Shown: positions 17,046 to 27,917 of the stretch, piece after piece
How positions within the stretch are numbered: the first letter of the stretch is position 1
Layout of the letters: each line of letters begins with the position of its first letter
Made by a program: the position numbers and the translations under genes
The notes under the pieces: model-generated
Seen by the model: the letters and a program-made list of their open reading frames with translations, nothing else
The model's database searches: none
What the model was told of the DNA's origin: nothing
Origin: Triparma columacea
Taxonomy: Eukaryota > Sar > Bolidophyceae > Parmales > Triparmaceae
DNA length: 38,650 bases
Assembly (NCBI GenBank): GCA_030267965.1
Contig: BRYA01000558.1
Location: forward strand, 1-38,650
Direction of reading: 5' to 3'

Positions 17046-17262
17046 GCACCCCGGTACAACGCCCAGGTGAGAGGAGCATCCTGGCAAAGTTTGAGAGTGA
17101 TTGGAGCAGGACAAAAGTTTTTTTTAAAAATCACTGTGAGGCACCGCGAGACTTGCGGGAAGAAGGAGGCAATCAAGGCAAAGAGAGGCATTAATGCTAA
17201 TTTTGTTGCCCGGCGTGTCAATTCTACATAAAACAATTGAACGATTAATTTAACAAAAAGAG

Positions 17263-19206
17263 TTACAGAAACTCCAGAATTACTCTCCACAAAACTTTCG
17301 GCATATCTCCAGCTCCGTCCATTTGCTCCAGACTACCCGGTCCAATTGGGTGATTCTCCTCGTGATCCCAGGTTCTCTTAAGGCACAGTAGAACGGTGAC
17401 GCGTTCACGTATGCGGTGCCACCTGTAATGGAGAAGGTCCTCGACAGTCAGCATGTTTTTATCAGCAGCAGCAGTGATTAGGGCGGTGCAGCCCCAGAAG
17501 CAGTCTGAACCGATGAAGACAGCAGGAGATAGACTGAGTTTCGTTAGGGCGGAGCATCCGAGGAAGGTGGAATGGCCGATCATCGTCACTGAGTCCGGGA
17601 TGGTGATGGCCGTGAGGGAGGAGCATCTGTAGAAGGCGCCATCGCCAATCGACGTCACTCCATCAGGGATGGTGATGGCCGTGAGGGAGGAGCATCCTCT
17701 GAAGGCGGCACGGCCAATCTCCGTCACTGAGTCCGGGATGGTGATGGCCGTGAGGGAGGAGCATTCGTAGAAGGCGCATTCGCCAATCGTTGTCACTCCA
17801 TCCGGGATGGTGATGGCCGTGAGGGAGGAGCATCTGCAGAAGGCGCCCTCGCAAATCGTCGTCACTCCGTCTGGGATGGTGATGGCAGTGAGGGAGGAGC
17901 ATTCGTAGAAGGCGCCCTCGCAAATTGTCGTCACTGAGTCCGGGATGGTGATGGCCGTGAGGGAGGAGCATGAGTGGAAGGCATCTGCTTCAATCGTTGT
18001 CACTCCATCCGGGATGATGATAGCCTTGAGGGAGGAGCATCCTCTGAAGACGGCACGGCCAATCTCCGTCACTGAGTCCGGGATGGTGATGGCCGTGAGG
18101 GAGGAGCATTCGTAGAAGGCGCATTCGCCAATCGTTGTCACTCCGTCTGGGATGGCGATGGCCGTGAGGGAGGAGCATCTGCGGAAGGCGGCAACGCCTA
18201 TTGTCGTCACTGAGTCCGGGATAGTGATGGCCGTGAGGGAGGAGCATGAGTGGAAGGCATCTGCTTCAATCGTTGTCACTCCATCCGGGATGATGATAGC
18301 CTTGAGGGAGGAGCATCCGTAGAAGGCGCCCTCACTAATCGTCGTCACTCCGTCTGGGATTGTGATGGCCGTGAGCGAGGAGCATCTGTAGAAGGCGCCA
18401 TCGCCAATCATCATCACTCCGTCCAGGATGGTGATGGCTGTGAGGGAGGAGCATCCGTCGAAGGCGGCAGAGCCAATCGTGGTCACCAAGTCCGGGATTG
18501 TGATGGCTTCGAGGGAGGAGCATTCGTAGAAGGCGAATTTGCCAACCTTTGTCACTCCTTCAGGGATTATGATGGCCGTGAGGGAGGAGCACCCCCTGAA
18601 GGTTGCATTGTCAATCATCGTCACTCCGTCCGGGATGGTGATTGCCGTGAGGGAGGAGCATTCGAACAAGGCGCCAACGCCAATAGACGTCACTCCATCT
18701 GGGATGGTGATGGCCGTGAGGGAGGAGCATTCGTAGAAGGTGTATTCGCCAATCTTCGTTACTCCGTCTGGGATGGTGATGGCCGTGAGGGAGGAGCATC
18801 CTCTGAAGGCGGCACGGCCAATCTCCGTCACTGAGTCCGGGATGGTGATGGCCGTGAGGGAGGAGCATCTGTAGAAGGCGCCATCGCCAATCGACGTCAC
18901 TCCGTCTGGGATGGTAATAGCCGTGAGGGAGGAGCATCTGTAGAAGGCGCCCTTTTCAATCGACGTCAGTCCTTGTGCAAAAGTCACTTCTGTGAGTTCA
19001 CGATTGCCTCTGAAGCTCTCTGTTCCGGAGTACACTGCTGTTTTGGGAAGGGGATAGTACCCAGCTGGGACGTCATAGTCATCACTATACTCATCACTAT
19101 CGTCATCACTATACTCATCACTATCGTCATCACTATAGTCATCACCATGGTCATCACTATTTTCATCACTATCGTCATCACCAAAAGCAAAGTCTAATTC
19201 ACTCAT
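17263..19206 (-). CDS. BspA-type leucine-rich-repeat (LRR_5) protein with acidic N-terminus
   Basis: 647 residues, single exon. Residues ~8-45 are an Asp/Ser/Glu/Tyr-rich acidic stretch (DDDSDEYSDD repeats) with no signal peptide, so the protein is probably intracellular. About 60-565 is a solenoid of roughly 21 repeats of 23 residues, consensus FYRCSSLTAITIPDGVTTIG.GA (69-bp DNA repeat), which is the LRR_5/BspA type. A distinct ~60-residue C-terminal cap follows (DLLHYRWHRIRERVTVLLCL..W), a tail I associate with large LRR_5 families in stramenopile genomes. Such repeats mediate protein-protein contacts; partner unknown. Near-identity of many repeats suggests continuing expansion or conversion. 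The upstream region has a single CTAACCCTAACCC stretch. Confidence 0.85.
   Translation of the reverse strand: MSELDFAFGDDDSDENSDDHGDDYSDDDSDEYSDDDSDEYSDDYDVPAGYYPLPKTAVYSGTESFRGNRELTEVTFAQGLTSIEKGAFYRCSSLTAITIPDGVTSIGDGAFYRCSSLTAITIPDSVTEIGRAAFRGCSSLTAITIPDGVTKIGEYTFYECSSLTAITIPDGVTSIGVGALFECSSLTAITIPDGVTMIDNATFRGCSSLTAIIIPEGVTKVGKFAFYECSSLEAITIPDLVTTIGSAAFDGCSSLTAITILDGVMMIGDGAFYRCSSLTAITIPDGVTTISEGAFYGCSSLKAIIIPDGVTTIEADAFHSCSSLTAITIPDSVTTIGVAAFRRCSSLTAIAIPDGVTTIGECAFYECSSLTAITIPDSVTEIGRAVFRGCSSLKAIIIPDGVTTIEADAFHSCSSLTAITIPDSVTTICEGAFYECSSLTAITIPDGVTTICEGAFCRCSSLTAITIPDGVTTIGECAFYECSSLTAITIPDSVTEIGRAAFRGCSSLTAITIPDGVTSIGDGAFYRCSSLTAITIPDSVTMIGHSTFLGCSALTKLSLSPAVFIGSDCFWGCTALITAAADKNMLTVEDLLHYRWHRIRERVTVLLCLKRTWDHEENHPIGPGSLEQMDGAGDMPKVLWRVILEFL
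17550..18990 (-). repeat. 69-bp coding tandem repeat (LRR_5)
   Basis: About 21 copies of a 69-bp unit containing GTGATGGCCGTGAGGGAGGA on the plus strand. Higher-order blocks of several units recur (e.g. the CATGAGTGGAAGGCATCTGC variant twice). Confidence 0.92.
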
Positions 19207-19803
19207 TGTAGGGATGGAGAGGATCTTTTATACCGTCCTTTCGGTAAACTAACCCTAACCCTGGATTTATTATACAGTCTTGTCGTTAACAGCTTCAATA
19301 CTCAACGAATTCCTACATTATTGACGGGGATCAGGAGGGTTAGTGTGGTGTAATGGAGTAAGAACAAGGGAGAGGGATTGTGAGACCCCTCAAGGATGTG
19401 CCATTACTAATAACATCGTAAATATGGCCGAAAGTAGTATTATGTAGTCTATGAGACGAAAAATCCAACCCAATGAATACTCCGTGTCGACCACGATTGT
19501 GGAAATAACTTGAAGTTGACATGAATAGGAGATAAAAATCAACAATAGCACAAATAACAAGTGGTGAAAGCCTTGAAAAGTGTTATCATTGTTATTGTTG
19601 CCCTTCTTACCAATATTTCAAAGCTATATTTATTGCTTTGGTGGAATCCCTCAAATCCTCAATCCACCACTGAAATGAAATATAATAACAATTATTTATT
19701 GTGTGAGACTTGTTTTCGAACAGACTTGCTTTTAAAAACTCTCCCTTCCCTTCCCGCCCCCCGCCTCCCGCCACCCACCCCCTTCCCCCCCCCCTAATGT
19801 GCA
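19207..19803. other. Intergenic region, no gene seen
   Basis: About 600 bp between the LRR gene start and the ZMYND12-like stop codon. It holds CTAACCCTAACCCTGG at 19249-19264 (two telomere-like units only), otherwise A/T-rich sequence and a C-rich stretch at 19741-19795 next to the downstream gene end. Confidence 0.5.
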
Positions 19804-21781
19804 CTATCCTGCCACCCTCCCCCTACTGTCGCTTGGGGTCATCCTCATGGAGTCGTCGAAGCCTCCTCCGCTCTGCCTGCTGCTGGGGGGCAGCGGTATG
19901 GGTGACTGGGTGGCAGCTCTCGGCATGTCCTCCGGGAACTGGTTCATGAGCTGATCGAATCCTTTCATTCCCTCCACCCCTCCCGAGTGTATGCCTATTG
20001 GGACGGTCCCTCCGGCTGAGCCTCTAGCCGCCGTTACCCCCCCTGCGCTCGCTCCGGTGGTCGCCATGCCAGCGCTCCCTCCGAAGCCTCCTCCGCTGCG
20101 CCCCGTTGCGATCTCGTTTTTGACGGTCTCGGCGATGCTCATGACGTCCTGGGTGGAGGAGTGGTTCTCCCCCAGTTTGTCCTTGTAGATTGCGGCCGCC
20201 GTCTGAACGTATTCGTTGGCCTTGTCCTTGTCCCCGAGGAAGAGGTAAAGGAGTCCCACCGTGTACTTGACCTCGCCGGTCGCAATGTGCGCGTCTCCGA
20301 GCAGCTTCACTCTAGTTTGCATGATTTTCTCCAGCATTTCGATCCCCTCTCTCAGCTGGCTCTCACTGAAGGTCTCCGCGAGCTCCGCGTTGTTTCTGAC
20401 GAGGCTGGGGTGGGGGAGCAAAGGGGGTGTTAGGTGTGTGTAAGTGCTTCTATTCCAATCCGATCTTTCAGGCGACGAGCGAGGGACATACTCGAAGACG
20501 AGGACATTAGCAGCGGAGTGACGAGCAGAGCGAGTCGCTGCTCTCGTTGCTCCGCTCGTTGCTCCGCTCGTTGCTCCACTCGTCGCTTCGCTCCGCTCGT
20601 CGCTTCCCCACCACTCACCCCAGGAACTTGTACCAGATGTCCACCACCTTGTCGTAAAAGGCGAGCGCGTTGTCGACCTTGTTTTGGATGTAGAAAATAT
20701 TGGCCATGTGAAAGTACCCTCCGCTGGTGTCCACGTGCTCCGGTCCTACTTCCAAGCTGCTGTGGTAGATGTCCTTGGCGAGCTCCTTGAGGGCCTCTTC
20801 GAGTTTGTCCTGCGCCGTATAAAGCTTTCCAAAGTTCCTGTGGAGCTGGCTCTTGAGCGCATTTGAGCAAGATGGGTTCTTCAGTACGCTCCAGTTGGCA
20901 AGGCTGAGGGGGGGGGGGGAGGGAGGTGGGGGGGGGAGGCACGCATGGGCGGGAGGCACGGGTGTTGAGAGTTAGTGAGGTCTTTGCATCACTATTCAAA
21001 CTCCATTAGAGTCCTCGGTGAACAATCTTCATACGGCTCGCTTCGCTCGCCGCTTCGCTTCGCTCGCCGCTTCGCTTCGCTCGCCGCTTCGCTTCCCTTA
21101 CCTCAAAAACTCCTCACACTGCTGAAACTTCTCCAAGCCCAAATTAGCCTCCGCGAGCAACAAATACGGGGGTACGGACTCGACGCTGCCGTCTCCGAAG
21201 ATGTCCTTGAGGAAGGCGAGGGCCTGTATCGCGCCGGGCATGGCCAGGCTGTACTGGCCATTGATCAACATTTTGCTAGCCTCCTGTTGGCATAAGTCGA
21301 TGAGAGCCCTCTTGCTCATATTCACAGTGTATTCCCTCTTCGCTCGGTCCTCTTGGCTTCCCACCACCATGGCGCCCGACCTCAAAGGCCCAAGGATTGG
21401 GGCAATCTTGTGCATAATTCCGTGCCAGGCCTGTTCGGCATGTTCCCTCGTGGCGTAGAACAAGACTATATCGGGGGAAACGACCTTGCAGGTGGCCGGG
21501 AAACCCGTGAGCTCGCACTTCGGGGCATCGCCCTGGGTTAGGGGGGTGGGGGGGTGGGGGGGGGTGGGGGGGATTGTAGAGAGTTAGTGAGGTCCTCCCA
21601 TCATTATTCAGACTCCGTTAGTCCTCGCTAAGCAATCCTCACGAGGCTCGCTTCGCTCGCCTCGTCCTTGCTGAACAGACTTCACGCGGCTCGCTTCGCT
21701 CGCCGCCCCCGCCGAACCCACCTTGCTAAATGACAAAGTGTTGAGAGACTCGATGCGGTATTCCATCTCCTGGTTGCTCAT
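19804..21781 (-). CDS. ZMYND12: ZMYND12-like TPR protein (axonemal), four exons
   Basis: Exons 21722-21781, 21102-21532, 20619-20903 and 19804-20404 join in frame to 458 residues. After a short N-terminus, the region PKCELTGFPATCKVV..FYATREHAEQAW..H is collinear with the MYND finger of animal ZMYND12, but most zinc ligands are lost. Then come TPR-like helices: ESVPPYLLLAEANLGLEKF, NWSVLKNPSCSNALKSQLHR, DTSGGYFHMANIFY, ALAFYDKVVDIWYKFL, GEVKYTVGLLYLFLGD. These match ZMYND12 motif by motif. A Gly/Ser-rich tail (~90 residues) ends the protein. ZMYND12 is a sperm/ciliary axoneme protein linked to TTC29 and dynein function (family knowledge). It is divergent from the SPEF2-like gene 181 bp away, supporting a flagellar role. 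The introns carry repeat elements. Confidence 0.82.
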
Positions 21782-24165
21782 CCTCTCCTCCTCAACTTTC
21801 CGGACCTCCGACTGTTACTGTGTGCGTTCACACGACTACCAAAATATGCCCGACTCGCTTCCTCTTTGCGCTTCTCTGCTCAACCGGACCAAATAAAGGG
21901 TAGGCAAATAACCCCAGTCCATTCCAACTGCTTCCAAAACACAGCAAGACAAACCATTTGACATGGCCTCCTACGTGTCGAATTGGCTCAACAACGAGAT
22001 ATGCCTGTCGACATACATCACGGCTCCCTCCAAGCAGTTCGCTAATGGCTACCTATTTGGGGAGGTCCTATTGGCCATAGGGTGGCTTTCCGAGTCCAAG
22101 TGAGTAGCATGAAAGGGGCTGTATTACGAGGATATGGGGGGCCACAGAAGGCGACAGATGACGATTTGTTGTCTTCGAGGCGATACGACGAGCGTTTTAC
22201 CCATGTACTTCAGAAGCTCTCCCAAAGACTGTTGTTTTGGTTCGCACCCCCCCCAATCCGTTAGTCCTTGCTGAACAATCTTCACGCGGCTCGCTTCGCT
22301 CACCGCTCGCTTCGCTCACCGCTCGCTTCGCTCACCACTCGCTTCGCTCGCCGCCCCACGCCTCGCTCGCCCCCCTCCCCCCCCCGCCCCAGGTTTTCCA
22401 TCATGAGGAATCACCATACCACCAACGTGAGGCTGAACAATTTTGAGATTGTCGACACGTGCCTTCGAAACAGCGGCGTCAACTTTGAACCCAAGAAGTC
22501 CATCCCCCTCATTGTCACCGAGGCCCGAGGTGCTGCAAGCGACCTTCTGCTCAAAATAAAAAAAGCTAAGGAGCTTCAGGACAACCCCCCGCCCAAGCCA
22601 GCCCAACCCTCCACCTACTCCGTCCGTCCTACAAAGTTCGTGCGTCCGCCCATGACAGACTGGGGCCTCGACGATTTCATGCTTAAGACCATGGATAAGA
22701 TCGGGACGCACAACTTCAACAAGCTCGACGAGGAGATCAACTTGCGTCGGTTCCACGACACCCAGAGATTAGAGGAGCGGAAGCAACTTCGAAGGGAGGA
22801 GATCGAAGACATGGAGAATAAGGAGAGAGTCAGAATTAGGATCAAAACGGAGTTGCAGCGAGCACGTGACAGGTGAGAATATTATTATGGGGAAAAGAAA
22901 TCAAGGATCACATCGATCGTCCTTCAAAATCCGTTAGTCCTTGCTGAACAATCTTCACACACAGGGCCGCCTTTATGGATAAGTGGATCGAGGAAGGGAG
23001 GGAGTCCTGGCAGGTCAACGAAGACAAGAGGGTCGAGAGGGAGAAGGTGAGATTGGGCAAAATATCATGAATGAAAGACAGCGCAAAGAAGGTACCTCAA
23101 CTAATAATATCATTACCAATGAAACCCTCTCCGCGGCTCGCTTCGCTCACCGCACCAATGAAACCCTCTCCGCGGCTCGCTTCGCTCGCCGCACCACTCG
23201 CTTCGCTCGCCGCACCACGCCGCAGCACCTGCTTGAGTACGAGGTTGCTGTCGTCGCCAAGAGGGACGCCATCAAGGAGAACGACAGGCTTATCCATCAA
23301 CACGACGGCAAATCCAACATATCCTCCTTCGAGCGAAATATGAAGCGCCTCGGCGTTGGCAATGATGACACTGACCCGGCCACCTTTAGGCCGTCTCACG
23401 AGTCCGGCTTGAACTACCTGCAGCGCCTCGACGACACGGTTAAGGAGGCGAATCTCAACCCGTCAGGCAATTACGAGACGATGGAGAACCTGCACAGGGC
23501 GGAGAAGGTCAATAAGAAGGCGAGGAAGGAGGTGAGAATAGGCAAGTGGCAGAGGAGCTAAAACTTCTTTATAACCCCCTTCCTTTGCTCGCCCTTCGCA
23601 GCGCGAAACGAGGCGAAGGAAAATGCTCGTTGACCAGAGCATCGCGCAGAGGGAACTCTCGAAGAGGGAAGCCCACGGAATGATGATGGAGGGCCTTGCC
23701 GCATCTGCAAGAAAGATTAAGGCCGAACACCACGAGAATTGGGTTCTGAAAAAGAGGAAGGAGCTCGACACCAGAGAGACCGACCAGAGGGTCAACCTGA
23801 TGACAACAGTCAGGATATCTAACCAGGAGTCCCTCCTGAAGGATTTCTTTGCCAAGACTGCCCTCGAGCACGAGGCCCCCGAGAGCCAGCAGAAGAAGCA
23901 GGACCGCCTTGACGAGATCGCCAAGATCAAGGCTGACGCTAAGGCCAAGAAGCGAGTCAATGCTACCGCCGTTTGTAACCATGCCGTCGACAAGCTCTTG
24001 GATCTCGTCGAAATCATCTGCGGAGAAAGGGAGCAGCTCCAAGGGCCCATTGCTCCTCAACTATACCGAGATCTCAGGTGAGTGAGAATGAGCTGGGAAG
24101 CGCAAAAGGCAACTCATATCATTAACTAAAACATCCTTCCGCGCTCATCGCTTCGCTCGTCGCAG
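20405..24165. repeat. Introner-like repeat family in introns of the ZMYND12-like and SPEF2-like genes
   Basis: Introns 1 and 2 of the minus-strand gene (21533-21721, 20904-21101) share a block GAGAGTTAGTGAGGTC..TATTCA.ACTCC.TTAG. The block then reads like CCGTTAGTCCTTGCTGAACA, followed by GGCTCGCTTCGCTCGCC in one to four copies. The same two parts occur in SPEF2 introns 1 and 2 (22258-22360, 22931-22962), and the second part alone in intron 3 (23132-23215) and, diverged, in intron 5 (24143-24162) and ZMYND12 intron 3. No copy was seen in an exon. Confidence 0.75.
21782..21962. promoter_or_regulatory. Bidirectional promoter of two axonemal genes
   Basis: 181 bp between the divergent ATGs. It contains GTGTGCGTTCACAC (short inverted repeat) near 21819-21832. 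I could not find a clear X-box (RFX) motif by eye. Confidence 0.5.
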
Positions 24166-26539
24166 GAAACTGTACGTTTCCAATAAGCCCTTCTTTGAGC
24201 CACCCCCCGTCGAGGACGACGACGAGTGGAATATGCTCGAGGAATGCAAGGGATACGTGGAGGGTAGCAGTTGGATAGACGGGGGAGAAGGCGGAGACTG
24301 GGGCTATCCAGAGCTCACCCTCCCCCCTCCTAACCCAACTGAGAAACCTCTCGCTGGCTGTGAAAGCCCCGATTACGCCGTCAGCGTGAAGGCCGCGCTT
24401 TGCGGCCTTGCGAGGGACGACGAAGCAATCAAGGACTACGTCGCTTGGACCCTCTACGAATACGCCAGCTTCCTTCGAAGGGGCGACGAAAATTGGGACA
24501 TCGTCTGCGACAAGCACACCCAGATCCTCAAGATGGACACTGCGGACAACACTGACCTGCAGGAGATCGAGGATGCCATTGATCTGCTTGAGGAGGATCT
24601 TGGTGACGTGGCCGAGGAGCAAGTCGAGGCTGCAAGAGACGTTTGCGACGGAAGTAGCGGGAGGGCGAGGGAGTGGATTGCCGCCCTGATTGGGGAGAGA
24701 GAGGTTGGACTTCGTGGGCTTTGCTCCTTAGTCGTCGAGGATGCAACTGTAAAGTTGAATGAGCTGAGGACTAGCAGGCTTGAAGAGGCTAGCGTCGAAG
24801 AACCCGTCCCCGAGGAAGTGCTCGCAAAGGACAGCATCGCGGACGAAGAAGGGAACACCGACGCTGATGGCGAGGAGAAGAAAGAGGGGGGCTTGGCAGC
24901 TGCTAGCCAGGCAACGGAAGAGACGGAGGACGACGAGACGAAGGAGAGGAGAAGAGAAACGGAGGAAAACATCGCTATGAGCGAGGAAGAGGTGAAAGAG
25001 AAGGAGAGGTGAGAACTGGCGGAGCGATGAATGAACGGCATCCGCAAGAGACAACACTCAAGTCACTACGCAACCCGCGCTCCATAACCAACTTAGTGTA
25101 ACAACCAACTGACCCCCTTTGTCCCCCCCACCCCCCCGTAGGATGAGAGAGATTCAAAGAAGGGCTGATCTGAAGGAGACCGCCGACGCCTACTTCCCCA
25201 AGTACCTTACTACCTTAGAGCAAGTTGTGGCTACCTCACCCTTCCTTAAAGAATGTTCCCTCCCCACTGTTTCCGTTGTCTCCACGGCAGAGGCACTTCT
25301 GGCAGACTTTTCCGAGAAGGACGACATTGACGGTTACTACGAGGTCGTCTCAGTGGTTTGCTCCATGGTGGCGCTCCTCGCGCGCCTATCCTTCAGAGTC
25401 AACAGGATGTCTTCGGCCGCCGAGGCTGTGACTGAGAAGTTGGTGTCCTCCCTCAACGCAATGTGCACGAGGAGGGCCAAGTTTGAAACCGCCAGTATCG
25501 TGGAGCTGGCAGCACGCATCGGCGATGCCGCTTCAACTGGGTGGAAAGCAGAACTGAAGTTCCAGATGGACCTCTCCAAGGACGAGAGTGTGCACAAGGA
25601 CGCAGACTTCCTAGCCGTTGTCTTTGACACGAGGGGGGAGAGGATTTCAATCGAGTTTGTGCAGCACCTCGCGACTAGGTTCAGGAAGGTAACCAAGGGA
25701 AATTCGACCATTAGCAACGATAGCTTCTTGAAGGTCTTCCAGAGGGTGGTCGGTGACGGCCAGGGCGTTTCGACCTGGGAGTGGACGGACCCAAAGCGGC
25801 TGCTAATGATCGGAAAGCTCTTTGACCCCAATGAGACTGGTCGCATTCCTTGGAAGAAATTTATGCACTCCCTTGTCTGTCACTTCCTCCCCAGCCTTCC
25901 CTCGATTGAGGGGCTCAGGGACATGGCTGTTAGCATCAAGGGGGACAAGGGGCTGCCCGTCTTCAAGAAGGATGGCTTTTGGACTGTAGCCCGAGGAGCT
26001 TTCTTCAACATGAGGTTATGGTTCGAGGAAGGGGAAAGGGCGGTGACACAGGAGATGGGGAGGAAGATAAAGGAGGTGTATGCGACTGTGTTCCAAGAGA
26101 ACGAGGTGAGGGCGAGGAGCAAAGCGACGAGCCACATGTGACTTTGGCACCGACCATCAAACGAAACAAACACAACACAACAATAAACTAACCCGCGCTC
26201 CCGCAGGCTGTCGAATTCACTGAGCTCTTGCTTGCGTGGAGCGCCACCGAGGGACCGGACAAAGGTATCAGCTTACTGAGGGGCATGACATCAATTTGCG
26301 GTGCCGCGGACGTCGATCTCAAGCCGGGGGGCAGTGGGCCCATGGGTCCCACCGTGAGCCTCTCAGAGCTCGAGGGCATCATCTCCTTTGACTACAGTAA
26401 CCCCAAGGGGAACCTTAGCTACGCGAGTTCTGCCTTCAGGGCTGCAGGGGGGGAAGGCGATGGGAGGGTCAGTTTCAGCAGCTTGAGGAATGTTGTGAAT
26501 GGGGAGTGGAACGCGCTTGAGTTGGTGAGAATATTTTAA
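21963..26539 (+). CDS. SPEF2: SPEF2/CPC1-like central-apparatus protein, eight exons
   Basis: Exons 21963-22099, 22393-22872, 22965-23046, 23226-23531, 23602-24077, 24166-25008, 25142-26105 and 26207-26539 join in frame to 1206 residues; donors are GTGAG. The start SYVSNWLNNEICLS..SKQFANGYLFGEVL and VRLNNFEIVDTCLRNSGV form the CH-like (DUF1042) domain of SPEF2. Long Lys/Glu/Arg helices follow (residues ~160-440), then WIAALIGEREVGLRGL and an acidic stretch (EETEDDETKERRR). SPEF2/CPC1 is a projection protein of the central pair of motile cilia (family knowledge). Animal SPEF2 (~1800 residues) has a central adenylate-kinase domain; no P-loop GxxxxGK(S/T) is visible here, so this form is short. 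The last codons (LVRIF-stop) resemble an unused donor (GTGAGAATA), so the 3' end is tentative. Confidence 0.85.
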
Positions 26540-26580
26540 GGCGGAGAAGGAGGGGGAAAAAATAAAGTAGTAGTTCACGT

Positions 26581-27897
26581 ATGGTCTCCCCAAAATGTAC
26601 ATATCTATATATTATCATAGCACTTCTATTTTTTAGAGGGTTTATGGCCCCACATTCGGAGAGATGGTTTAAAGACACGTTCACAGTCGAAGAACCCCCG
26701 CCAACGTCGATAGGAGACATCTTCTCTGTTGAATATGACGCAGAGGGTGCAGCAACACTCAACATATCCGGAGGAAAGAAAAGGTTTTACATTGGAAAGT
26801 TCAGTACACCCACGGTCACTGAGCTTCGCGCGTCCCTCAGCAACATAACCACCTCCGAAGAAACAACGCGCGCAACATTTTCCAACGTCTCCGGCAACGT
26901 ATGTTCTTTTCACTCCTCTTCTTCTCCAGTGAGTCCTGGATCAACCCCAACCTGCGTCATTCAGGCTGCCTCTCAAATGAACTGCCTCGAAATGGTCGGT
27001 CCTGGAGTCGCCCCGGATAGTGGTGTGACTGGTTACTTTAGAGATAGGACGCAGGGTCCTGCGTGCGCCCTTACTTGCCCTGCTGGGACTGTGTTTCGAA
27101 ATTACTTCGTTCAGACGACGGATCCTAGCACTGGGCGGCAATTTGTGGGACAGTGCAGGGGTGGAAGGCAGATCAACCTTGCATCTAGCGTAGAGGAATT
27201 GCTGGAGAATGAAAAACATGGGTACTGGGCCTTGAGAAATGGTTACCTCCTTCCCGCAAAAGGCAAGATGGCGAAGCTCAACCAGGCGTTGGAGGAGGGT
27301 GGCGAGGAATTGTGCGAGCGGGTCATCGAGTCCTTTGGTGTTGGTGTCCATTGGGGAACTGAGGTGGGGGGTGGTGGCGGGGGTGGGGGGGGCATCGTTT
27401 GCCAAGTTTACGCATCGGCTGTTCCCGTTGCTTACTGCAAGAACACTTCCATCACGGACTGGGCGCCCTTTGCTCGGCTCACCTTGAGGGCCATGTATAA
27501 GGCCACGCTTTTGGTGGGCGCGAAACTCGCGAGGGAGTCTGGGGAGCGAGTCACTGTGTACTTGACCATGCTTGGTGGTGGCGCCTTCGGTAACCAAATG
27601 ACATGGATTCTCGATGCAATAGAGGAGGCATTTTGCGAGTTTGGAGGGGAGGCTTTGGACGTCAAGTTGGGTGAGTGCCAAAAAAAAAAAAAAAAAAGCA
27701 GGGGTGGTGACTGGAGAGGAGTGGAGCGGCAAGCGAAGCGAGTGCGTTGAACGAAGCATATAGCCACGCCACAACAGTGGCCGTGTCGAGGTGGATACCC
27801 TTACCCCCCCCTTACCCCCCCCCCCCTACCAGTCCACTACAGCTCAGTGACGGCAAGGTACAAAGAGTTTGCAAAGAAGTTGAAGAGGAAGTCATAA
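26581..27897 (+). CDS. Macro-domain-like protein of unknown function, two exons
   Basis: Exons 26581-27670 and 27833-27897 join in frame to 384 residues; starting at the second ATG (26644) gives 363. If the first ATG is used, residues 4-20 are hydrophobic (YLYIIIALLFF), a possible signal anchor, but that stretch may be leader because it ends TTTTTTAG. Core motifs: GYFRDRTQGPACALTCPAGTVFRNYF, WALRNGYLLPAKGKMAKL, QVYASAVPVAYCKN, WAPFARLTLRAMYKATLL and LTMLGGGAFGNQMTWILDAI. I recognise this set from an uncharacterised family found in bacteria and algae. The GGGAFGN..WI..AI segment resembles macrodomain ADP-ribose-binding loops, so nucleotide or ADP-ribose handling is a guess. A poly-Gly run (residues ~262-271) is a local expansion. 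Its stop is 20 bp from the convergent neighbour. Confidence 0.7.
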
Positions 27898-27917
27898 TAT
27901 GTTTTGTTGAATACAAA

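Noticed and set aside
18250..18834. 194-codon plus-strand ORF and several minus-strand LLPHGHHHP frames
   Set aside because: They are other-frame readings of the 69-bp LRR repeat.
19249..19264. Telomere-like CTAACCCTAACCC
   Set aside because: Only two units, inside gene-dense sequence; too short to mean a telomere or fusion point.
27681..27698. Poly-A run as a retroposed-gene tail
   Set aside because: It lies within an intron just after the donor, the gene has an intron, and no target-site duplication was seen.
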